A stretch of DNA of 64,000 nucleotides from Porphyromonas catoniae ATCC 51270 (GTDB taxonomy: Bacteria; Bacteroidota; Bacteroidia; Bacteroidales; Porphyromonadaceae): assembly GCF_000565015.1 (NCBI RefSeq), contig NZ_JDFF01000009.1, forward strand, positions 123,501 to 187,500, written 5' to 3'. Numbering within the stretch: position 1 is the stretch's first letter; the number at the start of each line of letters is the position of its first letter. A program made the translations under genes and the position numbers. This document shows, in pieces, positions 27,142-36,338 of the stretch. Below the pieces are notes generated by a model. The model did not search any database. It was not told the DNA's origin and worked only from the letters and a program-made list of their open reading frames with translations.

Positions 27142-29304
27142 ATGCACGGGCAAAGTTCAGTAAGCACACCCCGCACCCTCTGGAAGGCTAGACTAACCCT
27201 CCTCTGCCTTTTCCTGTGCCTCTTCTCCTCATTTACCCTCAGGGCTACACAGCCCTTGCGCGGGCAGATCCTAGACCTATCGGGGCAAGCTATTCCCCAA
27301 GTCGAAGTCTATGATATGCAGCAAGGCACATGCCTAGCAACAAGTAATGCCCAAGGGGAATTTATACTTACTCTACCTGATAGTCTGCAAAGAATTACAC
27401 TAAGCTTTGTCGCAGAGGGCTTTCACACGAAACAGATGGAGCTTACCCCTGGGGAACAAGTATATCGTATCCTCCTTTTACCCAGTGAAAGAAGGCTAGG
27501 TGAGGTCGTTGTGCGTGCCCATCGCTTACAGCAGGTCACCGCCTTTGCTCCCCTCAGTACGCAGATGACCAAGATGGAAATCCTTACTTCACCACGTGCC
27601 CTAGGTAGCATCCTTGGCGCAGTGAGTGAAGCCCCCGAGGTTCAAGTCTCGGACACAGACGGACGGCTACTCGTACAGGGCGGTGCGCCAGGCGAAACGC
27701 AGGTTTATGTGGATGGTCTACTGCTACCTTCACCCTATACCCTCTCGTCCTACAACGGTGGGACACGTACGACCATCAATCCTAGTGCGTGTCGGCGAGT
27801 GCGCCTCTTCTCGGGTGGATATTCGGCAGCCTATGGGGAGGCACTCTCTGGTGTGCTTCTCCTAGAGACACAGGAGGCACGGGAGGTAGCTCTGGGTACA
27901 GAGCTTAGCCTTAGCCTGCTGGGAGGGAACATAAGCACCACTGTGGGTTCGCCCAAAACCAAGGTACAGCTAGTAGCCGACTATACAAGCCTCTTCCTCA
28001 AAGACAAGCTCATCCCCAGCAGCTACCATTGGCGCAAGAGTTATTCATCCCCCTCGCTCTCAGCCTCACTCTTCAGCGAGCTGAATGGTTGGCACCTCAA
28101 AGGGCAACTAAGCTACAGCCACATGGGATTTGGCTACGACCGTACCAATAGCAGTCATGAAGCTCTAGCGAGTGATCTTGCCGATGACCGTTGGTATGCC
28201 CGATTCACGCTAAGCAAGGCAATCAACTCTAAGCTAGACTGGGAGTCTGGTGGGCATCTTCAGTACAAGGACTTCCGAGGGAGCAACCTGCAGCGAGCAG
28301 AGGATGCGGTGAAGGATCGAGATGCTTATGCTCAGCTACGGAGTGCTATCCGTTGGCGTATCACACCCATACTTAGCCTAACCTCAGGTATCGATTACAG
28401 CTATCGTGACTACCACGAAACCTACACCCACCGTAATGAATATCCGTTGCACTTCCGCAATCACCTAACAGCACTCTTCAGCGAGGGGAGCCTACTGTAT
28501 CGAGGCTTCACTGCAAGTGTAGGTCTGCGAGGTACGTATAGCTCACTCCTTGGCGAAAGCACCCTCTCTCCAAGACTCTATGCTGGCTATCGCTTTGGCA
28601 AGCATCTATTGGCTGCCTCATGGGGATACTTCACCCAGCTTCCTTCATCAGACGTGCTTCTATTCACGCCTTCATTAGCTAGTCCACGTGCCGCAGTAAG
28701 CCAACTCTCCTACGGCTTCACCTCAGGCGAACACTCCCTCCAGCTCGCACTCTTCTATAAAAGCTATCATGGCCTCATGCGCAGGTTGAGTAGCAGTTAT
28801 CCACCGTCTCTCGACAGCAAAGGTCGGGGAGAAAGCTATGGCATCAACCTCATCTACACGGGCAAGATCCAAGCCCTTAGCTACACACTCTCCTACGGCT
28901 TCACCGAGGCCAAGCTCAGCTATGATCGCTTCACTCATCGTGTACGACCTGACTATCTCAGCCCACACGCAGCTAAGGCTAGCCTGCGCTATTGGGCTCG
29001 TTCCCTCTCGTCAATGATTGGTCTGGCCTGCTACCTCGATGCTGGGGCCACAGGCTATGACGCTTCTCTCACTCCGATCTCAATCCCTTCACGTAGCCGT
29101 CTAGACTTATCTTGGACCTACGTCGTTAGCCCACGCCTAGCTATCCATGCTGGTTGTCAGAACATCCTCGGTACACGAAACTATTGGGGCTTCGATCCCA
29201 GCTACCCCGCAAGTGATCCCGATGGGCTCCGTACCACACCCTCTTCACGCTTCGTCTATGTTGGGCTGTTCTTTGCCCTAGGCAAGCGTTCTCTTAGCAT
29301 TTAA
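27142..29304 (+). CDS. TonB-dependent outer-membrane receptor
   Basis: 720 residues. A signal peptide (about 1-36) is followed by a carboxypeptidase-regulatory-like beta-sandwich (about 38-110), then a plug domain starting near GEVVVRAH and containing VQGGAPGETQVYVDGLLL. The remainder alternates short polar and aromatic strands as in a 22-strand beta-barrel and ends with a typical barrel end. Such receptors import large nutrients, for example metal chelates, using TonB energy. No SusD-like partner is present. The ligand is unknown. The DUF2141 gene follows after 23 bp and may be co-transcribed. Confidence 0.88.
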   Translation: MHGQSSVSTPRTLWKARLTLLCLFLCLFSSFTLRATQPLRGQILDLSGQAIPQVEVYDMQQGTCLATSNAQGEFILTLPDSLQRITLSFVAEGFHTKQMELTPGEQVYRILLLPSERRLGEVVVRAHRLQQVTAFAPLSTQMTKMEILTSPRALGSILGAVSEAPEVQVSDTDGRLLVQGGAPGETQVYVDGLLLPSPYTLSSYNGGTRTTINPSACRRVRLFSGGYSAAYGEALSGVLLLETQEAREVALGTELSLSLLGGNISTTVGSPKTKVQLVADYTSLFLKDKLIPSSYHWRKSYSSPSLSASLFSELNGWHLKGQLSYSHMGFGYDRTNSSHEALASDLADDRWYARFTLSKAINSKLDWESGGHLQYKDFRGSNLQRAEDAVKDRDAYAQLRSAIRWRITPILSLTSGIDYSYRDYHETYTHRNEYPLHFRNHLTALFSEGSLLYRGFTASVGLRGTYSSLLGESTLSPRLYAGYRFGKHLLAASWGYFTQLPSSDVLLFTPSLASPRAAVSQLSYGFTSGEHSLQLALFYKSYHGLMRRLSSSYPPSLDSKGRGESYGINLIYTGKIQALSYTLSYGFTEAKLSYDRFTHRVRPDYLSPHAAKASLRYWARSLSSMIGLACYLDAGATGYDASLTPISIPSRSRLDLSWTYVVSPRLAIHAGCQNILGTRNYWGFDPSYPASDPDGLRTTPSSRFVYVGLFFALGKRSLSI

Positions 29305-29327
29305 TCCTATCACAATACTACTTCACA

Positions 29328-29759
29328 ATGAAAAGACTCCTTCCCCTCCTACTTCTCACCCTCTTCGTAGGGTCGAGCCTTGCTTTCTCCTCACCCCAAG
29401 AGGAGAAAACCTACCGCCTTATCCTCGAAGTCGATGGTATGACTGAGACCAAGGGTGACCTACTCATCGCCATCTACAACAAGGAAGAGAGCTACCCCAA
29501 ACAAGCCTTCAAATACGAGACTGCTCCTGTTGATAGCCTCATCAAACATGTCACACTCATCCTTCCCGAGGGGCAATATGTCATCTCACTCTTCCACGAT
29601 GCTAATGGCAATAAGAAGTTAGATCAAGGTGAATATGGCATTCCTCTAGAGAAGTATGGCTTCAGCAATAACGCACGCGGACAGATGGGACTACCTGCAT
29701 TCAAGGATGCTGCTTTCCTACTCAAATCCGACAGCAAGCAATACATCACGGTTCATTAA
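29328..29759 (+). CDS. DUF2141 family exported protein
   Basis: 143 residues with a signal peptide (MKRLLPLLLLTLFVGSSLAF). The mature part has the DUF2141 pattern: LILEVDGMTETKGDLLIAIY near the start, then VISLFHDANGNKKLD and GIPLEKYGFSNNA. The HDANGNKKLDxGEYG segment resembles a calcium-binding loop. The function of the family is unknown. It follows the TonB-dependent receptor closely, which suggests a shared role at the outer membrane. A hairpin terminator lies 21 bp after the stop. Confidence 0.85.
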   Translation: MKRLLPLLLLTLFVGSSLAFSSPQEEKTYRLILEVDGMTETKGDLLIAIYNKEESYPKQAFKYETAPVDSLIKHVTLILPEGQYVISLFHDANGNKKLDQGEYGIPLEKYGFSNNARGQMGLPAFKDAAFLLKSDSKQYITVH

Positions 29760-29780
29760 CCTATCCCTCTACAAACACGC

Positions 29781-29819
29781 ACGGCGAAGACTCCTATGGA
29801 ATCTTCGCCGTACGTATTT
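29781..29819 (+). terminator. Terminator after the DUF2141 gene
   Basis: ACGGCGAAGA (29781-29790) pairs perfectly with TCTTCGCCGT (29802-29811) around an 11-base loop, followed by ACGTATTTA. Confidence 0.65.
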
Positions 29820-29904
29820 AATTGAACAAGGGGTATCGGTCGAAATCTACCCGCTCACATCCCCAGATGATAGTAGTAGGTTGAAAAGGAAGTACGGAAG
29901 AAGG

Positions 29905-30972
29905 TTACTTCTCCCAGCGACGAGTCCGCTTAAAGTTCTCAAAGCGGTCTCTCAAGTAGATAACAGCACCTTCAATCATGGTGTCATACCCCAGCCGAGA
30001 CTTCTCTTGACTGAATTGTAGCTCCTTGTCTGGCTGGATGCCAAACTCAATATCTGCTCCAGAGGCATCAAAGGTTCGACTCGAAGAGAAGCGCACCCCC
30101 CACCCATTGGGTAACTCAGAGGACATCGGCAGGCCTGCTCCTCCTCCAGTTTGTGTACCCATGACCGTGACGAAGGGAAGACCCTTCATGCGTAGGGTGA
30201 AGTCATTAGCCGCACTATAGACACCCCGATCAACAAGCAGCACGACAGGGCGTAGCCACTTCAGTCCACGCTCTAGGGGCTTTAGATGGAGTGGGTGTTT
30301 GAGGGAGAAATCATTATGTCCTGGGCCTGTCTTGTGAGACATATAGCCGATGAGCCGTCCCTTGTTGATAAAGTGCCGAGCAAGGAGATCCGAAGTGGTT
30401 ACTTGACCACCGCCATTACCTCGAATATCAAGGATGAGAGCACGACAATCAACAAGTCGAGAGAGAGCTGCATTAATGTTCCCATCTGACAGCCCCGAAG
30501 CAAAAGATGAGAGACGTATATAACCGATGCTATCTGCTAAGTGACCGTTCTTCTGCAGCCTTGTGTAGAGCATAGCCCCTGCGATACGGTAGTCGTCACC
30601 GAGGTAATCCTCAATAAGCTCCGTATCGTATCCCCGAGGGTAATCTGATTTCCAACGCCAATACCTTCCGTAGTCAAAGGGGGTAGCCAGATTCACATGT
30701 CCATCCTTCAGCTCTGAGAGTAGCTGGGTCATGATGAGGAAGAGTGAATCAGAGCTCATATTCGGGCGCAGATGCACTCTATGCTTATGATATAGGTCAC
30801 GCCAGGTAACTCCCCTGGGAAGCTTCAAATCAAAGTAACAATAGTTCTTATCCAGCGTTTCCCACAGCTGATCATAGTTCTTATACGGATCGCTGGAGAA
30901 CTCATCCACAGTAGAGCACGAGGAGAGTACCCAAATTGAGGCAATGAGGCTATAAAGGAACTTGCGAAACAT
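29905..30972 (-). CDS. S41 family peptidase, lipoprotein
   Basis: 355 residues. The N-terminus is a lipoprotein signal (hydrophobic core, then LSSCS with Cys as the modified residue). The body resembles Bacteroidota tricorn-like S41 peptidases: LSELKDGHVNL, then LILDIRGNGGGQ, then GVYSAANDF carrying the probable nucleophilic Ser, and TQTGGGAGLPM. No PDZ domain or Ctp-type catalytic Lys is obvious, unlike the gene at 2929. It should be in the envelope, acting on an unknown peptide or protein. It is the last gene of a minus-strand run after the DUF3316 gene, 8 bp away. Confidence 0.83.
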   Translation of the reverse strand: MFRKFLYSLIASIWVLSSCSTVDEFSSDPYKNYDQLWETLDKNYCYFDLKLPRGVTWRDLYHKHRVHLRPNMSSDSLFLIMTQLLSELKDGHVNLATPFDYGRYWRWKSDYPRGYDTELIEDYLGDDYRIAGAMLYTRLQKNGHLADSIGYIRLSSFASGLSDGNINAALSRLVDCRALILDIRGNGGGQVTTSDLLARHFINKGRLIGYMSHKTGPGHNDFSLKHPLHLKPLERGLKWLRPVVLLVDRGVYSAANDFTLRMKGLPFVTVMGTQTGGGAGLPMSSELPNGWGVRFSSSRTFDASGADIEFGIQPDKELQFSQEKSRLGYDTMIEGAVIYLRDRFENFKRTRRWEK

Positions 30973-30980
30973 AGTACGAA

Positions 30981-31958
30981 CTAAAGGGGAAGTGGAGGCT
31001 GAGATGACCGAGCCATACGTCGCCCACCCAAGGGAAGAGCAGTTGTGGTAAAGCCCACAAGTAAGCTGTGCGTAGAGCGATAGTAGCGCAAGTGGTTAAT
31101 CACTTGACGCTCTAGAGAGAGATGATAGCCCAAATGGAGGGTACAGTAGTCCAGAATAGGTAAATCAAACCCTGCGACAGCTCTAAGGGAGGGAGTATTG
31201 AGGGAATGAGCGAAATGTATGCGTCTACCTATCGGCGAGAAGTAGTACAGCTCATAGTAGCTCTCCCCAAACTCCTGTGAGAACGTTGCTCCAGCAAGCC
31301 TCGTCTCTGCATAGAGCTTGGCAAGGATAGGAAAGCGATCATTCCCAAAGCGAAAGCTGTAAAGCACTGCGGCATTCAGCCCAACGGATGCATGGATTGT
31401 CCCTGGATTATTCCCATTACGAGTGCTGTAAAGTCCCTCAGCTCGCCCTGCAAGGGCTCCCCCAGCAAAGAGTTCGCCCCATGTACCATAAGCTACTTGG
31501 CGGAGCAAACTACGACTGTAGCTCAGCTCCAGAGTATGGATATTCGCATTTCCCGCGGGGTTGAGGGTACGAGCATAGCCGAGAGAGAAGAGCGTGTGGT
31601 GTAGCCACTTCGGGTCAAGTGTGCGAGGGGTATAGGCAAAGAGAGACCCACGAGCAAGCGAGGATTCCCTCTGCCTCTTGTAACCACGATGCAAGGACTG
31701 TGATACGAAAGAGAAGTGTGTCCCTCCGTAGCTCAGTGGCGTAAGGTAGGTATCGCCCAGAAGTATCCCCCCGATCCCAATGGAGCGAGTAGTCATCGTG
31801 ACATTGTGAAAGCGTGTCTGGGGAGGAGGGACGGCAAAGAGGGAGGACTTTGCCTTATCCTCATGTGCCGTGCTATCCGTAGGGAACCACTCTGCCTTTG
31901 CCCCCCAAGGGAGCAAGGCACAAACTAAGAGGAAGAGCAAGGTGATACGTTTCTTCAT
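30981..31958 (-). CDS. DUF3316 family outer-membrane protein
   Basis: 325 residues with a signal peptide (ending AKAEW). The rest is rich in alternating hydrophobic and aromatic residues with many Gly and Ser, consistent with a beta-barrel. The stretch NVTMTTRSIGIGGILLGDTYLTPLSYGG is typical of the DUF3316 family. The function is unknown. Its ATG overlaps the parC stop in ATGA form (31955-31958), so it is probably translated with parC, which is an odd pairing of an envelope protein with a topoisomerase. Confidence 0.72.
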   Translation of the reverse strand: MKKRITLLFLLVCALLPWGAKAEWFPTDSTAHEDKAKSSLFAVPPPQTRFHNVTMTTRSIGIGGILLGDTYLTPLSYGGTHFSFVSQSLHRGYKRQRESSLARGSLFAYTPRTLDPKWLHHTLFSLGYARTLNPAGNANIHTLELSYSRSLLRQVAYGTWGELFAGGALAGRAEGLYSTRNGNNPGTIHASVGLNAAVLYSFRFGNDRFPILAKLYAETRLAGATFSQEFGESYYELYYFSPIGRRIHFAHSLNTPSLRAVAGFDLPILDYCTLHLGYHLSLERQVINHLRYYRSTHSLLVGFTTTALPLGGRRMARSSQPPLPL

Positions 31959-34660
31959 TGCTGTGTGGCGTTGTCCTCTTCGGGAGAGAAGTCCGAGGGG
32001 GCAAAGAGATCTTCCTCGCCCTCCTCCGTAGAGGTATTAGGCTCCTCGTCCTCGATAATTGGGGATTCCTTGAGCGGAGGTAGCTCCGAGAGCTCTACAA
32101 CAGGGTAGTTAGCTAGTCGCTTCCCCTTAGCTCGAATGCCCTTGACAAGCGCAAACGTCTCTACATCCAGCTCTGACATACGTATCTCTCCACTTCTCTC
32201 CTTACGGCCGAGGGCAAGACGAGGGTAATAGGTATCGGTGAGGATGAGGAAGCGATTCTGAGGGTTGTCCCCGAGGATATTCTCACGTTTTTGCTCGGGC
32301 TCAATCATGAAGCGCTTGATGTAATCACACCCCGCATCGGCATCATAGTAGACAGCCGTCCAAAGCTTCTTCTCTTGATACTTCTCGATGCGTAGCAGGT
32401 CGTCCTCTATATGGATCCCTTCAGCAAAATCCGTTGTGTAGCACTCTCCTGACTCACGGATGATGAGCAGGCGGTCTCGTGCATGGAACGAACCTAGATA
32501 CTCTCCTCGCCTATCATAATTGAGTCGCATCACATCACGATCCAGCCATACATCCCGTCCACCTAGCGTGGAGAAACCCTTCGAGGAAAGCGTGATGGAG
32601 TGTACCTCTGCCTTGGTCACAAGGAAGCCCACACTACCTCGGCTCTTGACAGGGAGTTCGGAGAAATCCTTCTCAAACTGAAAGAGCCTCTGCCGTGCAT
32701 TCCTTATCTTCAACTTGATGGAGACCTTCTCTGCCTCTCCATTGGCATTTGCCGAGAGGTAGAGGATACGTGAGCCATCTTTTCCTCGGGAGAGATCATA
32801 GACACGGTCACGGATGATAGAGAGTACGTTGAATCGCTTTGCATACACAGCCCCTATCTTACCATCTCGGTACATGATGTTGTAGATTGTGCGTTCATCC
32901 CCACGCTGGTAACGTCCGATGTATAGCACCTCTTCCTCGCCATAGAAGCGCTTCTCCTCTACTCTACTTACGAAATACTTCCCCGAGCGCAGGATGACAA
33001 TGATCTCGTCTAGCGAGGAGCAGTTACACACGAACTCTGCATCCTTTAATCCCGTACCAAAGAAGCCCTCCTCACGGTTAATGTAGAGCTTGGTATCGAG
33101 CTCGGCTACCTTAGAGGCCTCAATCGTACCAAAGTTCGTGATCTTTGTTCGCCGTGGGTAGCTTGCCCCATAGCGACTAACCAGATGCTCATACCAGCGT
33201 ATCGTGTAGTCTACGATGTGATCTAGGTCATAGCGGAGCTGCTTGAGTTCCTCCTCTAGCTGGAGCAAGTAAGCCTCGTGCTTGGGGAGATTGAAGCGCA
33301 GGATACGGGCCATACGTATCTCCAGCAGACGCTTTAGGTCATCCTCGGTCACAGCACGAAGTAGACGATCGTGGAAGGGGACAAGCCGCTCTGCCACATG
33401 GGCAAGTGCAGCCTCCTCACTCTGTGCCTCTTCAAACTCCTTATCCTTGTAAATACGCTCTTCGATGAAGATGCGCTCAAGCGAAGCTGCTAGGTAGGCC
33501 TCCTCCTTCTCGTGGAGCATAATCTTTAGCTCCTCTGTAAAGAGGTACTTCGTCCTTTCGACGCTGTAGCGTAGGAGTTCACTCACGGAGGTGAAGAGTG
33601 GTTTCTCCTCGTAGATGACACAGCAGTTAGGTGAGATGCTCACCTCGCAGTCAGTGAAGGCATAGAGTGCGTCTATCGCCTTGTCTGAAGAGACTCCAGG
33701 GGCAAGGGTCAGACGGATGTCCGTCATAGCAGCTGTCATATCATCGACACGTCGGATGCGGATCTTGCCTTTCTCTACAGCCTTGAGTATGGACTCTATG
33801 AGGGTCGTTGTGGTCTTACCTGCTGGGAGCTCCGAGATACTCAGCGTCTTACTATCCAGCTTATCGATCTTCGCACGAGACTTGAGGCTCCCCCCACGCT
33901 CCCCATCATTGTAGCGTGTGACATCAATCATCCCTCCAGTAGGGAAGTCAGGGTAAAGGGTAAAGCTCTCACCACGAAGGTAAGCACATGCAGCCTCAGC
34001 TAGCTCAACGAAGTTATGTGAGAGAATCTTAGAGGAGAGCCCCACGGCAATCCCCTCTGCTCCCTGGGCAAGCAGGAGCGGGAACTTGACGGGAAGAGCC
34101 ACAGGCTCGTCCGTTGTCCCATCATAGGTTTTCTTCCAAGGCGTGACTCGGTCACTGAAGACGGCCTCTAGAGCAAAGACCGAGAGCTTCGCCTCGATAT
34201 AACGACCTGCCGCTGCAGCATCACCTGTTAGGATGTTCCCCCAGTTCCCCTGCGTGTCGATGAGGTATCCCTTCTGTCCCAGCTGGACAAGAGCATCATT
34301 GATGGAAGCATCTCCGTGAGGGTGGTACTTCATGGTTTCCCCCACGATGTTGGCGACCTTGATGAGCTTCCCCGTATCGACCTTCTTCATGTTATAGAGG
34401 ATACGTCGTTGTACAGGTTTTAGCCCGTCATCAATATGAGGTACAGCACGCTCTAGGATAACATAGGAGGCATAGTCTAGGAACCACGTACGATACATAC
34501 GTGATAGACTCCCCATCTCAGGGCGATAGGGAAGGCCCTCGGGAGGGCGATAAGTGGTCTCCTCAGCCTCCCCCAGCTCTTCATCGGAGGGGTCGGTGAG
34601 TGACATGAAGTCTTCTCTTGGGGTCGTTTCTTCTTGCTCTTCGTCTAGCTCAGGCATCAT
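31955..34660 (-). CDS. parC: DNA topoisomerase IV subunit A (ParC/GyrA family)
   Basis: The DNA-cleaving subunit of a type IIA topoisomerase. The winged-helix CAP domain contains ILERAVPHIDDGLKPVQRRI, KYHPHGDAS (quinolone-resistance region), and GDAAAAGRYIEAKLS with catalytic Tyr154. The C-terminal domain lacks a clear GyrA box (QRRGGKG), which favours topoisomerase IV over gyrase. An acidic N-terminal extension (about 1-45) and an acidic tail are notable. The open frame reaches 34723, but a TATCTTTG promoter at 34693-34700 lies within that part, so I place the start at MMPELDEE (901 residues). No parE or gyrB is in the window. Confidence 0.9.
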   Translation of the reverse strand: MMPELDEEQEETTPREDFMSLTDPSDEELGEAEETTYRPPEGLPYRPEMGSLSRMYRTWFLDYASYVILERAVPHIDDGLKPVQRRILYNMKKVDTGKLIKVANIVGETMKYHPHGDASINDALVQLGQKGYLIDTQGNWGNILTGDAAAAGRYIEAKLSVFALEAVFSDRVTPWKKTYDGTTDEPVALPVKFPLLLAQGAEGIAVGLSSKILSHNFVELAEAACAYLRGESFTLYPDFPTGGMIDVTRYNDGERGGSLKSRAKIDKLDSKTLSISELPAGKTTTTLIESILKAVEKGKIRIRRVDDMTAAMTDIRLTLAPGVSSDKAIDALYAFTDCEVSISPNCCVIYEEKPLFTSVSELLRYSVERTKYLFTEELKIMLHEKEEAYLAASLERIFIEERIYKDKEFEEAQSEEAALAHVAERLVPFHDRLLRAVTEDDLKRLLEIRMARILRFNLPKHEAYLLQLEEELKQLRYDLDHIVDYTIRWYEHLVSRYGASYPRRTKITNFGTIEASKVAELDTKLYINREEGFFGTGLKDAEFVCNCSSLDEIIVILRSGKYFVSRVEEKRFYGEEEVLYIGRYQRGDERTIYNIMYRDGKIGAVYAKRFNVLSIIRDRVYDLSRGKDGSRILYLSANANGEAEKVSIKLKIRNARQRLFQFEKDFSELPVKSRGSVGFLVTKAEVHSITLSSKGFSTLGGRDVWLDRDVMRLNYDRRGEYLGSFHARDRLLIIRESGECYTTDFAEGIHIEDDLLRIEKYQEKKLWTAVYYDADAGCDYIKRFMIEPEQKRENILGDNPQNRFLILTDTYYPRLALGRKERSGEIRMSELDVETFALVKGIRAKGKRLANYPVVELSELPPLKESPIIEDEEPNTSTEEGEEDLFAPSDFSPEEDNATQQ

Positions 34661-34692
34661 CCTTGTGTAGATAACTCTGTATATTCTAGCTA

Positions 34693-34700
34693 CAAAGATA
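34693..34700 (-). promoter_or_regulatory. -7 box before parC
   Basis: The minus strand reads TATCTTTG. Transcription would begin near 34686, leaving about 26 bases before the ATG at 34660. Confidence 0.7.
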
Positions 34701-34769
34701 GCTAATTCCGAGGCTGAGGGCAAGGGATGAAGCCAAGAGATTCCCTATGCTCTCAGCTCCAACAGAAGG

Positions 34770-35831
34770 CTACTTTCCCCCTTTCTCAAAGAGGTGTAAG
34801 TATTTACCATAACCTGCACGCTTCATCTCTTCCTTAGGGATGAAGCGCAGGGCAGCACTATTGATGCAGTAGCGCAGGCCACCCTTAGCCACTGGGCCGT
34901 CATCGAAGACATGCCCGAGGTGTGCCTCTCCTCCCTTACTTCGGACTTCTATGCGACGCATACCGTGCGAGAGATCTGTCTTCTCCTCGATACGCGCCGT
35001 GTCAATTGGTCGGGAGAAGCTCGGCCATCCACAGCCAGAGTCGAACTTATCTAGCGAGGTAAACAGAGGCTCCCCCGTGGTAATATCCACATAGATCCCC
35101 TCCCGATGCTCATCCCAGTATTCGTTGTCAAAGGCATGCTCCGTTGCCCCTCTCTGCGTCACAGCATACTGCGTAGGGGTGAGTCGCTTCTTAAGGGTGT
35201 CGTCAGAGGGCTTGACATAGGGATTGGCCTCACGTGCTAGGCGAAAGAGCTCTGGGCGAATGTGGCAATAGCCCGAAGGGTTCTTGTCTAAGTAGTCCTG
35301 ATGATAGGTTTCAGCTGAATAGAAGTTCTGCAAAGGGCCAGTCTCGATTGCTAGCGAAGCGGTATATCGCTGCTGCAATCGCTGCAGGGCAGCTTGTATC
35401 GCTGCTTGGTCTGCACTATCGGTGTAATAAATCCCCGTACGATACTGGTTCCCGATGTCCCCACCCTGGCGATCCTTCGATGTAGGATCAATGGTCAAGA
35501 AGTACAGGTCAAGGAGCTTCTCAAGGGTGATTTGCTCTGGATCATAGACGACATGCACCGTCTCAGCAAAGCCTGTATTGTGCTGGCAAACCTCCTCGTA
35601 GGTAGGGTTTTCCTTATTCCCATTGGCATAGCCTACTTCGGTGGAGATAACCCCACGCACCTGCTTGAAGAAATGCTCTGTCCCCCAGAAACATCCCCCA
35701 GCTAGATAGATTTCTTTTGTCTTTATCTGACTGTTCATGCTCTTTGTATCCTTAGCGTGGATGAATAAGGCAAAGATACTCACTGATACGATTAAGCCCA
35801 ACAGGATAGCATACGCCTCTTTGTGTCTCAT
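34770..35831 (-). CDS. msrAB: Fused peptide methionine sulfoxide reductase MsrA-MsrB
   Basis: 353 residues that repair oxidised methionine. A hydrophobic N-terminal segment (about 8-26) suggests export or membrane anchoring, so it acts on envelope proteins. MsrA (about 38-190) has the catalytic GGCFWGTE, with Cys47, reducing S-sulfoxides. MsrB (about 210-345) has DSGCGWPSF and the catalytic Cys in [11 protein letters not shown], reducing R-sulfoxides. The two CxxC zinc pairs of zinc-type MsrB are absent (the region reads DITTGEPLF). A useful enzyme for an anaerobe exposed to host oxidants; that setting is inferred. Confidence 0.95.
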   Translation of the reverse strand: MRHKEAYAILLGLIVSVSIFALFIHAKDTKSMNSQIKTKEIYLAGGCFWGTEHFFKQVRGVISTEVGYANGNKENPTYEEVCQHNTGFAETVHVVYDPEQITLEKLLDLYFLTIDPTSKDRQGGDIGNQYRTGIYYTDSADQAAIQAALQRLQQRYTASLAIETGPLQNFYSAETYHQDYLDKNPSGYCHIRPELFRLAREANPYVKPSDDTLKKRLTPTQYAVTQRGATEHAFDNEYWDEHREGIYVDITTGEPLFTSLDKFDSGCGWPSFSRPIDTARIEEKTDLSHGMRRIEVRSKGGEAHLGHVFDDGPVAKGGLRYCINSAALRFIPKEEMKRAGYGKYLHLFEKGGK

Positions 35832-36090
35832 CTCTTGTGTCTCTTATTAGCAGTTTCAACATATTCCCCTCAGGGAAATGTACCAGGTGTTGCTCTATAA
35901 ATAACGTGTTTCCCTCCTCTTGTTGATATATCCACCCTCTAAATGCTACCTTCCATGCCCCTAGAGTCTTCCCCCCTCTCTTTCCATCCTACCCTGCCCT
36001 CTTCCTCCTCATCTCCTTTCCCCCAAGGCTTTCATCCTCACCGAGGCCTCAAAACTCCTCCTTCTCAGATCTCCTTTAGCCTCCCTTGAG

Positions 36091-36203
36091 ATTACCTCCT
36101 CTTGAGATACCAAGAGAAGCCCCTCAGAGGTTTCGGGGGTACCTCCCTCGAGGTACTGAGGGAAACTACAAGGAGGTTACGAGGATACCTCCCCCAAGGT
36201 ATC
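36091..36203. repeat. Five-unit 23-bp palindrome array (family iii, GTACCTC-N4-GAGGTAC)
   Basis: The best unit is GTACCTC-CCTC-GAGGTAC at 36139-36156. ATACCT with AGGTAT lies at 36185-36202. Weaker units are centred near 101.5 (TTACCTC with GAGATAC, 36093-36110), near 125 (GAAGCCCCT with AGAGGTTTC, 36116-36134) and near 170.5 (only the right arm GAGGTTAC is kept). The centres fall on a 23-bp period. The sequence differs from families i and ii, but the unit number and spacing are the same. Confidence 0.7.
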
Positions 36204-36259
36204 GAGGGAAACTATCCGCCGCGGTAGACGCATATGTACCAAAACCTTACGAAAAAAGC

Positions 36260-36306
36260 AAAGAGACCGTGCTTCATCCACTGAGGGATAGAAGCACGGT
36301 CTCTTT
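36260..36306 (-). terminator. Strong terminator after secDF
   Basis: A 16-bp perfect stem, AAAGAGACCGTGCTTC (36260-36275) with its complement at 36291-36306, around a 15-base loop. On the minus strand it follows the secDF stop by 33 bp and is followed by a T-rich stretch (complement of GAAAAAAG). Confidence 0.85.
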
Positions 36307-36338
36307 ATCTACGATTATCTAATTCCTTCTGCGCAGGA

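Larger units (their letters stand above)
35832..36338. other. Intergenic region holding family iii array and a secDF terminator
   Basis: 507 bp between msrAB and secDF, both minus strand. The five-unit family iii array is at 36091-36203 and a strong hairpin terminator at 36260-36306. The segment 35880-36080 is strongly pyrimidine-rich on the plus strand with repeated CTCCT and CCTC, but no gene is visible. Confidence 0.65.

Noticed and set aside
35880..36080. Coding region in the pyrimidine-rich stretch
   Set aside because: No open frame of useful length with family features; base composition is skewed on one strand.
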